Shown here: positions 36,060 to 46,092 of the stretch, in pieces
Position numbering within the stretch: the stretch's first letter is position 1
Layout of the letters: each line of letters begins with the position of its first letter
Assembly (NCBI RefSeq): GCF_025770735.1
Contig: NZ_JAODPB010000002.1
Location: forward strand, 310,001 to 374,000
Direction of reading: 5' to 3'
From: Shouchella tritolerans
Lineage (GTDB): Bacteria > Bacillota > Bacilli > Bacillales > Bacillaceae_D
Length of the DNA stretch: 64,000 nucleotides
The notes under the pieces: model-generated
Seen by the model: the letters and a program-made list of their open reading frames with translations, nothing else
The model's database searches: none
What the model was told of the DNA's origin: nothing
Made by a program: the position numbers and the translations under genes

Positions 36060-36632
36060 GTGGCAGAAGAGAAGAACGAGGAACTGCAAACAGAACAAAC
36101 AAAAGTAGAAGACGGCCACGGCGATTCCGCTGAGCAAGAAGAGACTGAAATCAATTGCGGAACTGAAGTTGAAGAACAAGAAGAGCCAGAGGTTCACCCT
36201 CTTGAAATAGAGCTAAATGAATTAAAAGACCGTCTCGCTCGCGTTCGTGCTGATTATGAAAATTTTCGCCGTCGCACAAAAGAGGAGAAAGAGGCGCAAG
36301 CAAAATACCGCGCCCAAGGCTTTATTGAAAAATTGCTCCCTGCACTTGATAACTTCGAACGCGCTTTGTTGGTCGAACCTAAACATGAAGAAGCAAAGCA
36401 ATTGCTCCAAGGAATGGAAATGGTATACCGCCAAGTAGAAGAAGCATTAAAACAAGAAGGGGTAGAACCGATTCCTACAGAAGGTGAGTTGTTCGACCCA
36501 CATCTCCACCAAGCGGTGATGCAAGTGTCAGAGGAAGGCTATGAGCCGAACCAAATTGTGGAGGAACTGCAAAAAGGGTACAAACTAAAAGATCGAGTGA
36601 TTCGTCACTCAATGGTGAAAGTAAATCAATAG
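36060..36632 (+). CDS. grpE: Nucleotide exchange factor GrpE
   Basis: A 190-residue DnaK co-chaperone. The N-terminus is acidic and glutamate-rich, followed by the dimerising coiled coil ([20 protein letters not shown]) and the C-terminal beta domain ([11 protein letters not shown]). The GTG start has AGGAGGTG upstream. It is followed by dnaK after 18 bp. Confidence 0.96.
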   Translation: MAEEKNEELQTEQTKVEDGHGDSAEQEETEINCGTEVEEQEEPEVHPLEIELNELKDRLARVRADYENFRRRTKEEKEAQAKYRAQGFIEKLLPALDNFERALLVEPKHEEAKQLLQGMEMVYRQVEEALKQEGVEPIPTEGELFDPHLHQAVMQVSEEGYEPNQIVEELQKGYKLKDRVIRHSMVKVNQ

Positions 36633-36650
36633 GACTTGGAGGAACGACGC

Positions 36651-38486
36651 ATGAGTAAAATTATTGGTATTGACTTAGGGACAACAAACTCTTGTGTGGC
36701 CGTAATGGAGGGCGGCGAAGCCACGGTTATCCCAAACCCAGAAGGCAACCGGACAACGCCTTCTGTAGTCGCTTTTAAAGACGGAGAGCGTCTCGTTGGG
36801 GAAGTGGCAAAGCGCCAAGCGATCACTAACCCAAATACGGTCATTTCCATTAAACGCCATATGGGTACTGATTACAAAGTAGACATTGAAGGGAAAAGTT
36901 ACTCCCCTCAAGAAATGTCAGCGATTATTTTGCAAAAGTTAAAAGCCGATGCAGAAGCATATCTTGGCGAGAAAGTCACCAAAGCGGTCATTACCGTTCC
37001 AGCTTATTTCAATGACTCTCAACGCCAAGCGACAAAAGACGCAGGCAAAATTGCTGGTCTTGAAGTGGACCGTATCGTCAATGAGCCGACAGCTGCTGCT
37101 CTTGCATATGGCCTTGAAAAAGAAGACGACCAAACAATCTTGGTTTATGACCTTGGCGGTGGTACATTCGACGTTTCCATCCTTGAGCTAGGCGATGGCT
37201 TCTTCGAAGTAAAAGCCACTTCAGGCGACAATAAACTAGGCGGCGATGATTTTGATGAAGTGATCATGAATCATCTTGTAGCAGAGTTTAAAAAAGAAAA
37301 TGGCATCGACTTGTCGCAAGATAAAATGGCGATGCAACGTCTGAAAGATGCTGCAGAGAAAGCGAAAAAAGACTTATCTGGCGTTACGCAAACGCAAATT
37401 TCGCTGCCATTTATTACTGCCGATGCAACAGGTCCTAAGCACCTAGAGTTAACATTGACTCGTGCGAAATTCGATGAGTTGTCTGCTGACCTCGTAGAAC
37501 GGACGCTTGGCCCAACACGCCGTGCTCTCTCCGATGCTGGTCTATCCGCATCGGACATCGACAAAGTCGTCCTTGTTGGTGGATCGACTCGTATTCCAGC
37601 TGTACAAGAGGCGATTAAAAAACTAACGGGGAAAGACCCTCATAAAGGCGTCAACCCTGACGAAGTAGTAGCGCTTGGGGCTGCGGTGCAAGCAGGTGTC
37701 TTGACTGGTGATGTAAAAGACGTTGTGCTTCTTGACGTAACACCATTGTCCCTTGGAATTGAGACGATGGGCGGCGTATTCACAAAACTAATCGAACGCA
37801 ACACGACGATTCCTACGTCAAAATCGCAAGTGTTTTCAACAGCTGCTGACAATCAGCCTTCCGTTGATATTCACGTACTTCAAGGGGAACGGGAAATGGC
37901 TGCCGACAACAAAACACTTGGCCGTTTCCAATTAACAGACATCCCGCCAGCGCCACGGGGAGTGCCACAAATTGAAGTGACATTTGATATTGACGCTAAC
38001 GGCATTGTCAATGTTAAGGCGAAAGATCTTGGCACTAACAAAGAACAATCGATTACAATTACGTCTTCTTCAGGCCTATCAGAAGAAGAAATTGAAAAAA
38101 TGGTGCACGAAGCCGAAGCGAACGCTGAAGCGGACAAAAAGCGGCGCGAACAAGTAGAACTGCGTAACGAAGCAGACCAGCTTGTCTTTTCAACTGAAAA
38201 AACGCTTAAAGATTTAGGCGACAATGTTGATCAATCTGAAAAAGACAAAGCAGAAGCAGCGAAAGACAAGTTGAAAAAAGCACTTGAAGCAGACAACACA
38301 GACGACATTAAAGCTGCCAAGGACGAACTTCAGGAAATCGTCACCGCTTTGACGACAAAATTGTATGAGCAAGCAGCGCAAGCGGCACAAGCTCAACAAG
38401 ACAGCGGCAATGAAAGTGCAGACAAGCAAGACGACAACGTTGTTGACGCAGACTACGAAGAAGTAAACGACGACGACAAAAAATAA
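36651..38486 (+). CDS. dnaK: Hsp70 chaperone DnaK
   Basis: A 611-residue Hsp70. The nucleotide-binding domain has [31 protein letters not shown] and [11 protein letters not shown]. The substrate-binding domain includes the [16 protein letters not shown] region, and the lid ends in an acidic tail. The ATG at 36651 is 7 bp after GGAGG. It is regulated by the upstream CIRCE. Confidence 0.98.
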   Translation: MSKIIGIDLGTTNSCVAVMEGGEATVIPNPEGNRTTPSVVAFKDGERLVGEVAKRQAITNPNTVISIKRHMGTDYKVDIEGKSYSPQEMSAIILQKLKADAEAYLGEKVTKAVITVPAYFNDSQRQATKDAGKIAGLEVDRIVNEPTAAALAYGLEKEDDQTILVYDLGGGTFDVSILELGDGFFEVKATSGDNKLGGDDFDEVIMNHLVAEFKKENGIDLSQDKMAMQRLKDAAEKAKKDLSGVTQTQISLPFITADATGPKHLELTLTRAKFDELSADLVERTLGPTRRALSDAGLSASDIDKVVLVGGSTRIPAVQEAIKKLTGKDPHKGVNPDEVVALGAAVQAGVLTGDVKDVVLLDVTPLSLGIETMGGVFTKLIERNTTIPTSKSQVFSTAADNQPSVDIHVLQGEREMAADNKTLGRFQLTDIPPAPRGVPQIEVTFDIDANGIVNVKAKDLGTNKEQSITITSSSGLSEEEIEKMVHEAEANAEADKKRREQVELRNEADQLVFSTEKTLKDLGDNVDQSEKDKAEAAKDKLKKALEADNTDDIKAAKDELQEIVTALTTKLYEQAAQAAQAQQDSGNESADKQDDNVVDADYEEVNDDDKK

Positions 38487-38503
38487 GCTTGCTTAATGGA
38501 AGA

Positions 38504-38535
38504 AAGTCAAAGTCAGTAGTGGCTTTGGCTTTTTT
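38504..38535 (+). terminator. dnaK terminator
   Basis: An 11-bp stem with two G-U pairs (38504-38514 with 38521-38531), loop AGTAGT, then a T run. It should separate dnaK from dnaJ at least partly. Confidence 0.65.
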
Positions 38536-38548
38536 CTCTGAAAAAAGC

Positions 38549-38577
38549 GGCGGTTTTCGACAAAGTCGATAACCGCC
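38549..38577. other. Hairpin with GTCGAC core between dnaK and dnaJ
   Basis: GGCGGTT-T-TCGAC then AAA then GTCGA-T-AACCGCC, a 12-bp stem with one T/T mismatch. It is immediately left of repeat copy B. It could extend the terminator or bind a regulator; no function is evident. Confidence 0.5.
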
Positions 38578-38579
38578 CT

Positions 38580-38703
38580 CAGACTGATAGAAAACGCTTG
38601 TCAGACGAGAAGTGCAGGCGAGGGAAGATGCGAATAGAACGGGGGTTCATGAGCATATGACCGAGACAAACGACGACGTATGCGAGCGTTTGTCTACAGG
38701 CTG
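38580..38703 (+). repeat. Dispersed inverted repeat, copy B (124 bp)
   Basis: Starts with the same 25 bases as copy A read on the other strand (38580-38604) and ends with the shared 19-base arm (about 38682-38700) plus CTG. The middle is about 56 bases longer than in copy A. The arms can fold into a long imperfect hairpin. It lies inside the hrcA-dnaJ locus, in the 335-bp dnaK-dnaJ gap. Confidence 0.75.
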
Positions 38704-38732
38704 AGCTTTTTTCTCTGGAAAAAGCGTTGAGA

Positions 38733-38762
38733 TTGCAACCGCGCTTTATATGGTGGTATGAT
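38733..38762 (+). promoter_or_regulatory. Candidate promoter for dnaJ
   Basis: TTGCAA (38733-38738) and TATGAT (38757-38762) with an 18-bp spacer, 60 bp before dnaJ and after the dnaK terminator and repeat. Confidence 0.45.
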
Positions 38763-38821
38763 GAACGTTATGTGAGAAAACGTGAAGCGATAGACAGCTT
38801 CAGTCGGGAGGGAAACTGCAC

Positions 38822-39940
38822 GTGAGCAAACGAGATTACTATGAAGTGCTTGGCGTAGACCGGAATGCTTCAGTAGAAGAAGTAAAAAAAGCTTATCGAA
38901 AACTAGCGCGAAAATATCACCCTGATGTCAATAAGGAAGAGGACGCTGAGGCGAAATTTAAGGAAGTAAAAGAAGCCTATGATACATTGAGCGATCCCCA
39001 AAAGAAAGCCCGTTATGACCAGTTTGGCCATGCTGATCCAAACCAAGGGTTTGGAGGAGCCGGCGCAAGTGGCGATTTTGGTGGTTTTAGCGACATTTTT
39101 GATATGTTTTTTGGCGGCGGAGGTGGGCGCCGCAATCCAAATGCACCGCGCCAAGGGGATGACCTTCAATATACGATGACATTGGAGTTTAAAGAAGCGG
39201 TATTTGGCAAGGAAACCGAAATTGAAATTCCGCGTGAAGAAACATGCGGTACGTGCCATGGATCAGGGGCCAAACCAGGTACAAAGCCAGATACTTGTTC
39301 CCATTGTGGTGGGTCAGGTCAACTGAATGTTGAACAAAACACGCCATTTGGCCGTGTTGTTAATCGCCGTGTTTGTAACTATTGTGAAGGAACTGGGAAA
39401 ATCATTAAGCAAAAATGTTCTACATGCAGCGGCAATGGCAAAGTGCGGAAACGCAAAAAAATCAATATCAAAGTGCCAGCAGGGATTGATAATGGGCAAC
39501 AACTTCGCGTAGCTGGACAAGGTGAAGCTGGTGCAAACGGGGGCCCTCCAGGCGACCTTTACGTTGTCTTCCAAGTGAAGCCACATGAATTTTTTGAACG
39601 TGATGGAGAAGACATTTATTGTGAAGTACCGCTCACATTTCCGCAAGTTGCCTTAGGTGATGAAATTGAAGTGCCAACTCTGACTGGGAAAGTTAAATTA
39701 AAAATTCCAGCAGGCACGCAAACAGGCACTAGTTTCCGCCTGAGAGGAAAAGGAGTGCCGAATGTCCATGGGCGCGGCCAAGGCGATCAGCATGTGCAAG
39801 TCCGTGTCGTAACGCCGAAAAATTTAACTGAAAATGAAAAAGAATTGATGCGTGAATTTGCCGGTATGAGCGGCGGAAGGCCAGAGGAGCAAAATGACGG
39901 ATTTTTTGACAAACTGCGCCGTGCGTTCAAAGGCGATTGA
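38822..39940 (+). CDS. dnaJ: Chaperone DnaJ (Hsp40)
   Basis: A 372-residue co-chaperone. The J domain has [22 protein letters not shown] and HPD. A Gly/Phe-rich linker follows, then four CxxCxGxG zinc repeats ([32 protein letters not shown]) and the substrate-binding C-terminal domains. GTG start with GGGAGG upstream. It is separated from dnaK by 335 bp containing a terminator and repeat copy B, unlike the tight spacing usual for this operon. Confidence 0.98.
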   Translation: MSKRDYYEVLGVDRNASVEEVKKAYRKLARKYHPDVNKEEDAEAKFKEVKEAYDTLSDPQKKARYDQFGHADPNQGFGGAGASGDFGGFSDIFDMFFGGGGGRRNPNAPRQGDDLQYTMTLEFKEAVFGKETEIEIPREETCGTCHGSGAKPGTKPDTCSHCGGSGQLNVEQNTPFGRVVNRRVCNYCEGTGKIIKQKCSTCSGNGKVRKRKKINIKVPAGIDNGQQLRVAGQGEAGANGGPPGDLYVVFQVKPHEFFERDGEDIYCEVPLTFPQVALGDEIEVPTLTGKVKLKIPAGTQTGTSFRLRGKGVPNVHGRGQGDQHVQVRVVTPKNLTENEKELMREFAGMSGGRPEEQNDGFFDKLRRAFKGD

Positions 39941-39963
39941 GATCAAGCGAGGTGGCCGAACAA

Positions 39964-40911
39964 ATGAAGTGGGCTGAATTTCGCGTCCATACGACGCAGG
40001 AAGCGGTGGAGCCTGTATCAAATATTCTCCATGAATTAGGTGCCGCAGGCGTAGCGATTGAGGATCCCCAGGACCTTGTGACAGAGTGGAGTGTAAAGTA
40101 TGGGGAAGTGTATGAGCTCTCCCCTGAGGATTACCCAGATGAAGGTGTGATGGTTAAAGCCTATTTTCCAATGGGCGCCACTTTTAAGGAAACGATTGCT
40201 GAAGTAAGAAGGCGCGTCCATAATCTCGTTTCCTTTCAAATTGACATTGGCCACGGGACAATGGATTATACAGAAGTAAAAGAAGAAGACTGGGCAACGG
40301 CATGGAAGAGCTTTTACCACCCCGTTCAAGTAACGGAGCAAGTCACCATTGTGCCGACATGGGAAAAGTATAGCGCCCGTCCAGGGGAAATCGTTATCGA
40401 ATTAGATCCAGGGATGGCGTTTGGCACTGGAACACATCCAACAACGATTCTGTCGCTTCAAGCACTTGAGCATGCGGTCAAGCAAGGGGATGCGGTCATC
40501 GATGTTGGCACCGGTTCAGGTATACTTGCGATTGCTGCATGGAAATTCGGCGCCGAGGCAATTACAGCGTTGGACTTGGATGAGGTAGCTGTGAATAGCG
40601 CAAAGGCGAATGTGGCCCTAAACGGCGCTAGTGACTTTGTCGATGTGCAGCAAGGCAATCTTCTAGACGGTGTCGCTAGCGAGAGTGCCGATGTGCTCGT
40701 TAGCAACATTCTAGCAGAAGTCATTTTGCAGTTTACGACAGATGCTTACCGTATTGTCAAACGAGGCGGTCTCTTTTTAACTTCAGGAATCATTTCTAGC
40801 AAAAGAGAAGCTGTCGAAGGGGCGTTAAAGGCAGTAGGTTTTGCGATTCAGGAAGTGAACGAATTGGACGACTGGGTAGCAATTGTTGCGCAAAAACCCA
40901 GCCAAGCGTAG
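39964..40911 (+). CDS. prmA: Ribosomal protein L11 methyltransferase
   Basis: A 315-residue SAM-dependent methyltransferase. The substrate-recognition half precedes DPGMAFGTGTHPTT, and the SAM site is IDVGTGSGILAIAA. VLVSNILAEVI matches the NPPF-like catalytic region of PrmA. ATG 39964 is preferred, 14 bp after GAGGTGG. It lies in the heat-shock operon downstream of dnaJ, as in B. subtilis. Confidence 0.95.
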   Translation: MKWAEFRVHTTQEAVEPVSNILHELGAAGVAIEDPQDLVTEWSVKYGEVYELSPEDYPDEGVMVKAYFPMGATFKETIAEVRRRVHNLVSFQIDIGHGTMDYTEVKEEDWATAWKSFYHPVQVTEQVTIVPTWEKYSARPGEIVIELDPGMAFGTGTHPTTILSLQALEHAVKQGDAVIDVGTGSGILAIAAWKFGAEAITALDLDEVAVNSAKANVALNGASDFVDVQQGNLLDGVASESADVLVSNILAEVILQFTTDAYRIVKRGGLFLTSGIISSKREAVEGALKAVGFAIQEVNELDDWVAIVAQKPSQA

Positions 40912-40925
40912 GCAGGTGCAAAGGC

Positions 40926-41672
40926 ATGCAGCGTTATTTTATTAAAAATGAACAGTTGACAAATGAAGTTGTCGAAATAACTGGAGACGACGCCGCCCAC
41001 ATTACAAAAGTGATGCGAATGCAAGCAGGCGATGAAGTCATTTGCGTCAATGAAGACGGCAAAGCCGTGCTTGTTCAGCTTTCGCAATTCGATCCATCTA
41101 GCGTCAAAGGCACCGTTCTCAACGAGTTGGATGACGAGACAGAATTGCCGATCCGGGTGACGGTCGCGCAAGGCCTGCCAAAAGGCGATAAGCTTGAAAC
41201 CATCGTCCAAAAAGGAACAGAACTCGGCGCGTACTCATTCGCGCCTTTTTCTGCGAGTCGATCTATAGTAAAATGGGATGATAAGAAGGGTGCCAAGAAA
41301 ACGGAGCGTTTGCAAAAGATTGCTAAGGAAGCCGCAGAACAAGCACATCGCCTTTATGTGCCAACAGTGGCCAAGCCTGTACCCCTAAAAGCGGTTGCTG
41401 GTGCCCTTACTCATTACGATGTCTGCATTGTTTGTGATGAAGAAGAAGCGAAGCAAGGTGAAAAGGCAAACTTAAAGCGCGCCTTTGCTATGCTCAAACC
41501 AGGCATGTCCCTTTTGGTCATTGTCGGACCTGAAGGCGGGCTGACTCGTGAGGAAGTGGCGCTTTTGTCGGCGAAGGGCGCGGTCTCTTGCAGTATAGGC
41601 CCTCGCATTGTCCGTACCGAAACGGCTGCTATGTACGTGTTAGCTGCTCTTTCGTACCAATTTGAATTATGA
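40926..41672 (+). CDS. rsmE: 16S rRNA m3U1498 methyltransferase
   Basis: A 248-residue SPOUT-class methyltransferase (B. subtilis YqeU). The N-terminal PUA-like part is followed by the knotted SAM region with VIVGPEGGLTREEVALL and IGPRIVRTETAAMY, the RsmE signature. It sits 14 bp after prmA and 11 bp before mtaB. Confidence 0.95.
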   Translation: MQRYFIKNEQLTNEVVEITGDDAAHITKVMRMQAGDEVICVNEDGKAVLVQLSQFDPSSVKGTVLNELDDETELPIRVTVAQGLPKGDKLETIVQKGTELGAYSFAPFSASRSIVKWDDKKGAKKTERLQKIAKEAAEQAHRLYVPTVAKPVPLKAVAGALTHYDVCIVCDEEEAKQGEKANLKRAFAMLKPGMSLLVIVGPEGGLTREEVALLSAKGAVSCSIGPRIVRTETAAMYVLAALSYQFEL

Positions 41673-41683
41673 GGTGAATCCAG

Positions 41684-43021
41684 TTGTCAACTGTTGCGTT
41701 TCATACATTAGGCTGTAAAGTAAACCATTACGAGACGGAAGCGATTTGGCAGCTGTTTAAACAAGAAGGCTATGAAAAAGTCGAGTTTGAACAGACTGCA
41801 GACGTCTATGTCATTAATACATGTACGGTCACCAATACAGGTGACAAAAAAAGCAGGCAAGTCATTCGCCGCGCGATTCGCAAAAACCCAGACGCTGTTA
41901 TTTGCGTAACTGGCTGTTATGCGCAAACGTCCCCTGCGGAAGTGATGGCCATTCCTGGGGTCGATATTGTTGTCGGTACGCAAGACCGCTCGAAAATGCT
42001 TGGTTACATCGACCAATATAAAAAAGAGCGGCAGCCAATCAACGCTGTCGGCAATATTATGAAATCAAGGGTATATGAAGAATTGGATGTGCCTTCATTT
42101 ACGGATCGGACACGGGCGTCCTTAAAAATTCAAGAAGGCTGCAACAATTTCTGCACATTTTGCATCATTCCTTGGGCGCGCGGGTTGATGCGTTCCCGAG
42201 ATCCACAAGAAGTCGTGCGCCAAGCCCAGCAACTTGTTCATGCTGGCTACAAAGAAATCGTGTTGACTGGCATTCATACTGGCGGCTACGGCGAGGATTT
42301 GAAGGATTACAGCCTTGCCCGTCTGTTAGAGGATTTGGAAAAGGTAGAGGGGCTGAAACGGCTTCGTATTTCTTCGATTGAGGCGAGCCAATTAACCGAC
42401 GAGGTCATTGCGGTGATCGGCAAATCAAGCAAAGTGGTCCGCCATATGCACATCCCTCTCCAATCTGGATCGGATACGGTGCTGAAACGGATGCGCCGGA
42501 AATATACGATGGCCGCTTATGAAGAACGGATCGAAAAGTTAAAACAAGCCCTTCCGAGGCTCGCGATTACGTCCGATGTCATTGTTGGTTTTCCTGGCGA
42601 AACAGAGGAAGAGTTCCAAGAAACATTTGACTTTATCGCCAAACATAAGTTCAGTGAATTGCATGTATTCCCTTATTCGATGCGTACAGGTACGCCAGCT
42701 GCCCGGATGACAGACCAAATTGATGAGGCTACAAAAAATGAACGTGTGCACCGCTTAATTGAATTGTCAAACCAATTAGCGAAAGAATATGCCTCAAGTT
42801 TTGAGAATGAAGTGCTTGAAGTTATACCAGAAGAGCGAGATAAAGACAACCCTGAAAGCGGCTTGTTTGTCGGCTATACAGATAACTATTTAAAAGTGAA
42901 ACTAGAGGCTGATGAAACAATGATTGGAAAATTGGTGCGCGTAAAAATCAAAGAGGCGGGCTATCCATATAACCGTGGCGAATTTGTCCGCGTTTTAGAA
43001 AATTACAAGCAAATTGTGTAA
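41684..43021 (+). CDS. mtaB: tRNA t6A37 methylthiotransferase MtaB
   Basis: A 445-residue radical SAM enzyme (B. subtilis YqeV) that makes ms2t6A at tRNA position 37. The N-terminal UPF0004 domain begins FHTLGCKVNHYET. The radical SAM cluster motif is CNNFCTFC, followed by IIPWARG. The TRAM-like C-terminal domain carries VGYTDNYLKVKLE. The start is TTG 41684 after GAGGTG. It is followed by an intrinsic terminator. Confidence 0.96.
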   Translation: MSTVAFHTLGCKVNHYETEAIWQLFKQEGYEKVEFEQTADVYVINTCTVTNTGDKKSRQVIRRAIRKNPDAVICVTGCYAQTSPAEVMAIPGVDIVVGTQDRSKMLGYIDQYKKERQPINAVGNIMKSRVYEELDVPSFTDRTRASLKIQEGCNNFCTFCIIPWARGLMRSRDPQEVVRQAQQLVHAGYKEIVLTGIHTGGYGEDLKDYSLARLLEDLEKVEGLKRLRISSIEASQLTDEVIAVIGKSSKVVRHMHIPLQSGSDTVLKRMRRKYTMAAYEERIEKLKQALPRLAITSDVIVGFPGETEEEFQETFDFIAKHKFSELHVFPYSMRTGTPAARMTDQIDEATKNERVHRLIELSNQLAKEYASSFENEVLEVIPEERDKDNPESGLFVGYTDNYLKVKLEADETMIGKLVRVKIKEAGYPYNRGEFVRVLENYKQIV

Positions 43022-43025
43022 AAAC

Positions 43026-43060
43026 CGCATTCCCGGAAAGTTCCGGGATGCGTTTTTTTT
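43026..43060 (+). terminator. mtaB terminator
   Basis: CGCAT-TCCCGGAA/TTCCGGGATGCG stem with a bulged T, followed by T8; ends the heat-shock/tRNA-modification operon. Confidence 0.85.
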
Positions 43061-43136
43061 ATAGAGGGTGATAATTTATTCCGAATATCTTTCCCTACCG
43101 CCGCGTTTTATACTAAAAGCAAAGGGAGGGGAAGGG

Positions 43137-43901
43137 ATGACACAAAAAGCAAGAGACACGTTTGGACCGAATGCAAATGCCTATGTAACAAGCAAGAACC
43201 ATGCGAAAGGAGAAGATTTAGAACTGTTAAAGGCGCTTATTAGCAACAGCGAAGCGAAGACGGCGCTTGATATCGCGACTGGGGCAGGGCATGCTGCTAA
43301 AACGATTGCCCCTTATGTGCAGAACGTCATAGCTGTCGATGTGACGCCAGAAATGCTAGCTGTCGCTAAAAATGTAGCAGCGACGAATCACATAACCAAT
43401 ATTGAATTTGTCGAAGCTACTGCTGAAAAGCTACCATTTTCCGCTTTTTCGTTTGATCTAGCCGTTTGCCGCATTGCCGCCCACCATTTTGACGAAGTGC
43501 CTTCTTTTTTAAGGGAAGCTTACAGAGTTCTCAAACAAGGAGGGCAGCTCTATTTGCTCGATAATGTTGCTTTTGAGGAAGACGCCCTTGACCGCTTTTA
43601 TAATCAGCTTGAAACATACCGTGATCCGAGCCATGTCCGCGCTTATAAAAAATCAGAATGGTTAAAAATGGCGGAAGAAGCTGGGTTCTCTGTCAAACAG
43701 CTGCACACGTTTTGCAAACGATTTGATTTTCATGACTGGACAACAAGGGTGCAGTTGAACGAAGCAAAAACACGCGATTTAGGAAAGTGGATGTTAGCAG
43801 CAGGAGAAAGGGAGAAACTAGCATATGCGATCAAAGAAGTGGATGGAGAGGTCTCTACATTTTGTGGGCAATCGATCTTGCTAGAGCTTGTAAAAAACTA
43901 G
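43137..43901 (+). CDS. Class I SAM-dependent methyltransferase, UbiE-like
   Basis: A 254-residue methyltransferase. The SAM motif is ALDIATGAGHAAKTIAPYV, with VIAVDVTPEMLAVAKNVA as motif II. FDLAVCRIAAHHFDEVPSFL and LKQGGQLYLLDNVA complete the UbiE/COQ5-like pattern. The substrate is unknown. ATG 43137 after AGGGAGGGGAAGGG is chosen. It is a lone gene between two terminators at a point where gene order departs from B. subtilis. Confidence 0.85.
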   Translation: MTQKARDTFGPNANAYVTSKNHAKGEDLELLKALISNSEAKTALDIATGAGHAAKTIAPYVQNVIAVDVTPEMLAVAKNVAATNHITNIEFVEATAEKLPFSAFSFDLAVCRIAAHHFDEVPSFLREAYRVLKQGGQLYLLDNVAFEEDALDRFYNQLETYRDPSHVRAYKKSEWLKMAEEAGFSVKQLHTFCKRFDFHDWTTRVQLNEAKTRDLGKWMLAAGEREKLAYAIKEVDGEVSTFCGQSILLELVKN

Positions 43902-43906
43902 AAAGC

Positions 43907-43940
43907 AGCCTGGCCCAAGGAGGGTTCCTTGCGCCAGGCT
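43907..43940. terminator. Terminator between methyltransferase and symporter genes
   Basis: AGCCTGGCCCAAGGA/TTCCTTGCGCCAGGCT stem (one mismatch) between convergent genes, with T-rich sequence on the minus-strand side. Confidence 0.7.
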
Positions 43941-43951
43941 CGCGTATGCCC

Positions 43952-45208
43952 TTATGGCCGATGGGCACTAAGCCACTGTCGCCCTTCAACAAAACGGGCA
44001 GTCAACATCGAACAGACGGTGTTACCGCATGAGTTGAGCAGTGTAGCTGGGGCGTCAATAATCGTTGAAATGACAGCAATTAACGGCAGTGCTTCTGGTG
44101 GGAAGCCAAAAATGCTAAGAATAAGCATTTCGCCAACAAGGCCGCCGCCAGGAATGGCTCCCATCACTGCGCCAACTAAAAAAGCGACTGCCAAGATGCT
44201 TAAAACCGCGGTAGGGCTTGCCATTTCTTTACCAAAAAGCGTAAAGAGAAAGACGATCTTTAAAACGCCGCCAATCACAGATCCGTCTTTATGGGTATTA
44301 GCCCCTAGGGGGATCACCGTTTCAGCAATGTCCTTTGGAACGCCCATCCGTTTTGCTGCCTGCAAATTAACGGGAATGCTCGCTGCGCTTGAACACGTGG
44401 CCAGCGCAGTTGTTGATGGTGCGACCGCATGTTTCCAAAACGTCTTGATGCCAAGCTTGCCGCTGGCAACGTATGCATATAAAGTAAAAAAACCAAAAAA
44501 ATAAACCACTGTAATGCCGATATACAGGAGGAGCACGCGTAAATATCCTCCAAGAAGTTGGCTTCCAAGTTCACCAATAATAGCGGCGAAATAACAACCT
44601 AAACCAATCGGGGCGTAATACATAATATATGAAATAATTTTCATCATGACCGCCTGACCTGAACGTAAAAATTGGGCGAACGGCTTGCCTTGTTCACCAA
44701 CGGCAGTAGTGGCCAAACCAACAAAAACAGATAGAACAATCAGTTGTAGCATGTTGCTTCGGGAAAAAAGATCGGCGAAGTCTGGGACGGTAACGGTTTG
44801 GACAAGCTCTTCAAGCAAATTGAATTCTTCATTAGGCTCTTCGGGCGTATAGGAAGAGAGCTCTTGTTGCAGCGAAGCCGTTTCAGTCTCTGATAAAGGC
44901 GGGACAAGCGAAGACCCAAAAAGTGCCAAAACGCCGGCAATTGCCGCTGTCACAAAAAAGACTGCAAACATGGTGCCCATTATTTTTCCTAGGCGCTTCA
45001 TCCCATTCATCGTTGCAATTGCTGAGGAAATGCTGAAAAACACAAGTGGTACGATCATCATAAACATAAAGTTAAGGAATAGATCGCCAAATGGGCGCAC
45101 GATGGTCGCATCTTCCCCAAAATAAACGCCGCATGCCCCTCCTATAGCAACGGCTCCTAGTAAAATCAGTGAAAAGCGGTACTGCTGTAAAAATTGTCTC
45201 ATCGTCAT
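43952..45208 (-). CDS. Dicarboxylate/amino acid:cation symporter (DAACS family)
   Basis: A 418-residue glutamate/dicarboxylate-type secondary carrier. About eight helices and two hairpin loops are visible. The serine-rich re-entrant loop is ALATCSSAASIPVNLQ, followed by IPLGANTHKDGSVIGG. These fit the GltP/GltT/DctA/TcyP family. Substrate (glutamate, cystine or C4-dicarboxylate) cannot be set from sequence alone. It is transcribed on its own from the minus strand. A purine-rich AAGGAGAAATG precedes the start. Confidence 0.85.
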   Translation of the reverse strand: MTMRQFLQQYRFSLILLGAVAIGGACGVYFGEDATIVRPFGDLFLNFMFMMIVPLVFFSISSAIATMNGMKRLGKIMGTMFAVFFVTAAIAGVLALFGSSLVPPLSETETASLQQELSSYTPEEPNEEFNLLEELVQTVTVPDFADLFSRSNMLQLIVLSVFVGLATTAVGEQGKPFAQFLRSGQAVMMKIISYIMYYAPIGLGCYFAAIIGELGSQLLGGYLRVLLLYIGITVVYFFGFFTLYAYVASGKLGIKTFWKHAVAPSTTALATCSSAASIPVNLQAAKRMGVPKDIAETVIPLGANTHKDGSVIGGVLKIVFLFTLFGKEMASPTAVLSILAVAFLVGAVMGAIPGGGLVGEMLILSIFGFPPEALPLIAVISTIIDAPATLLNSCGNTVCSMLTARFVEGRQWLSAHRP

Positions 45209-45361
45209 TTCTCCTTACCAATGTACATTGCTGCTCTCTTATCATACATAGGAAAAGGCAAAACGACAATCGCTAATTGCTCGTCTAGTTGGCTGTTCGT
45301 TTTGGCTTTTTTTCATGGTATGATAGCATAGGCACGAACAAATAAGGAAAGGATGGGTTCA

Positions 45362-46036
45362 ATGGCAACCGATATTGCAAGGTTGATTGACCATACACTG
45401 CTTAAGGCAGATGCGACAAAGAAAGAAATTCTCCAATTATGCAAAGAAGCACAAACATACCAATTTGCCTCAGTCTGCATTAACCCATATTGGGTAAAGC
45501 TCGCCGCTGAACAATTGAAAGAGGACAAACATGTTGCAGTTTGTACAGTAATTGGCTTTCCTCTTGGCCAATCAACGCCTGAAACGAAAGCGTTTGAAAC
45601 AAAAAATGCGATTGACAATGGCGCCACTGAAGTTGATATGGTTATCAATGTTGCTGCTCTAAAAGATAAACAAGACCAAATGGTGTTAAATGATATTCGA
45701 GCGGTTGTCGATGCTGCAAAAGACAAAGCACTGACAAAAGTCATTCTCGAAACATGCCTGTTGACGAACGAGGAAAAAGAGCGTGCATGTGCACTTGCTG
45801 TTCAAGCAGGAGCTGATTATGTCAAAACGTCAACAGGCTTCTCATCGGGAGGAGCAACGGTGGAAGATATTGCGTTAATGCGCCGAGTCGTCGGAGCTGA
45901 TGTCGGTGTCAAAGCTTCAGGCGGTATTCGTGATTTAGCAGGTGTGAATGCGATGGTAGAAGCAGGCGCCACTCGTATTGGCGCAAGTGCAGGGGTAGCA
46001 ATCGTAACAGGTGCAACAGGAGACAGCGACTACTAA
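45362..46036 (+). CDS. deoC: Deoxyribose-phosphate aldolase
   Basis: Cleaves 2-deoxyribose-5-phosphate to glyceraldehyde-3-phosphate and acetaldehyde. The class I aldolase signature [16 protein letters not shown] carries the Schiff-base lysine, and [11 protein letters not shown] completes the phosphate site. ATG 45362 gives 224 residues, the usual size; ATG 45353 is also in frame with SD overlap. Here it is a single gene, apart from nucleoside phosphorylase genes. Confidence 0.95.
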   Translation: MATDIARLIDHTLLKADATKKEILQLCKEAQTYQFASVCINPYWVKLAAEQLKEDKHVAVCTVIGFPLGQSTPETKAFETKNAIDNGATEVDMVINVAALKDKQDQMVLNDIRAVVDAAKDKALTKVILETCLLTNEEKERACALAVQAGADYVKTSTGFSSGGATVEDIALMRRVVGADVGVKASGGIRDLAGVNAMVEAGATRIGASAGVAIVTGATGDSDY

Positions 46037-46057
46037 GACACAAAGGCGATCACCACT

Positions 46058-46085
46058 CAGGCGGAGAGATACTCCGCCTTTGTTG
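46058..46085. terminator. deoC / aldo-keto reductase terminator
   Basis: GGCGGAG/CTCCGCC stem with AGATA loop followed by TTTGTTGT. Outer bases can also pair, and the element lies between convergent genes. Confidence 0.65.
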
Positions 46086-46092
46086 TGTCTCT

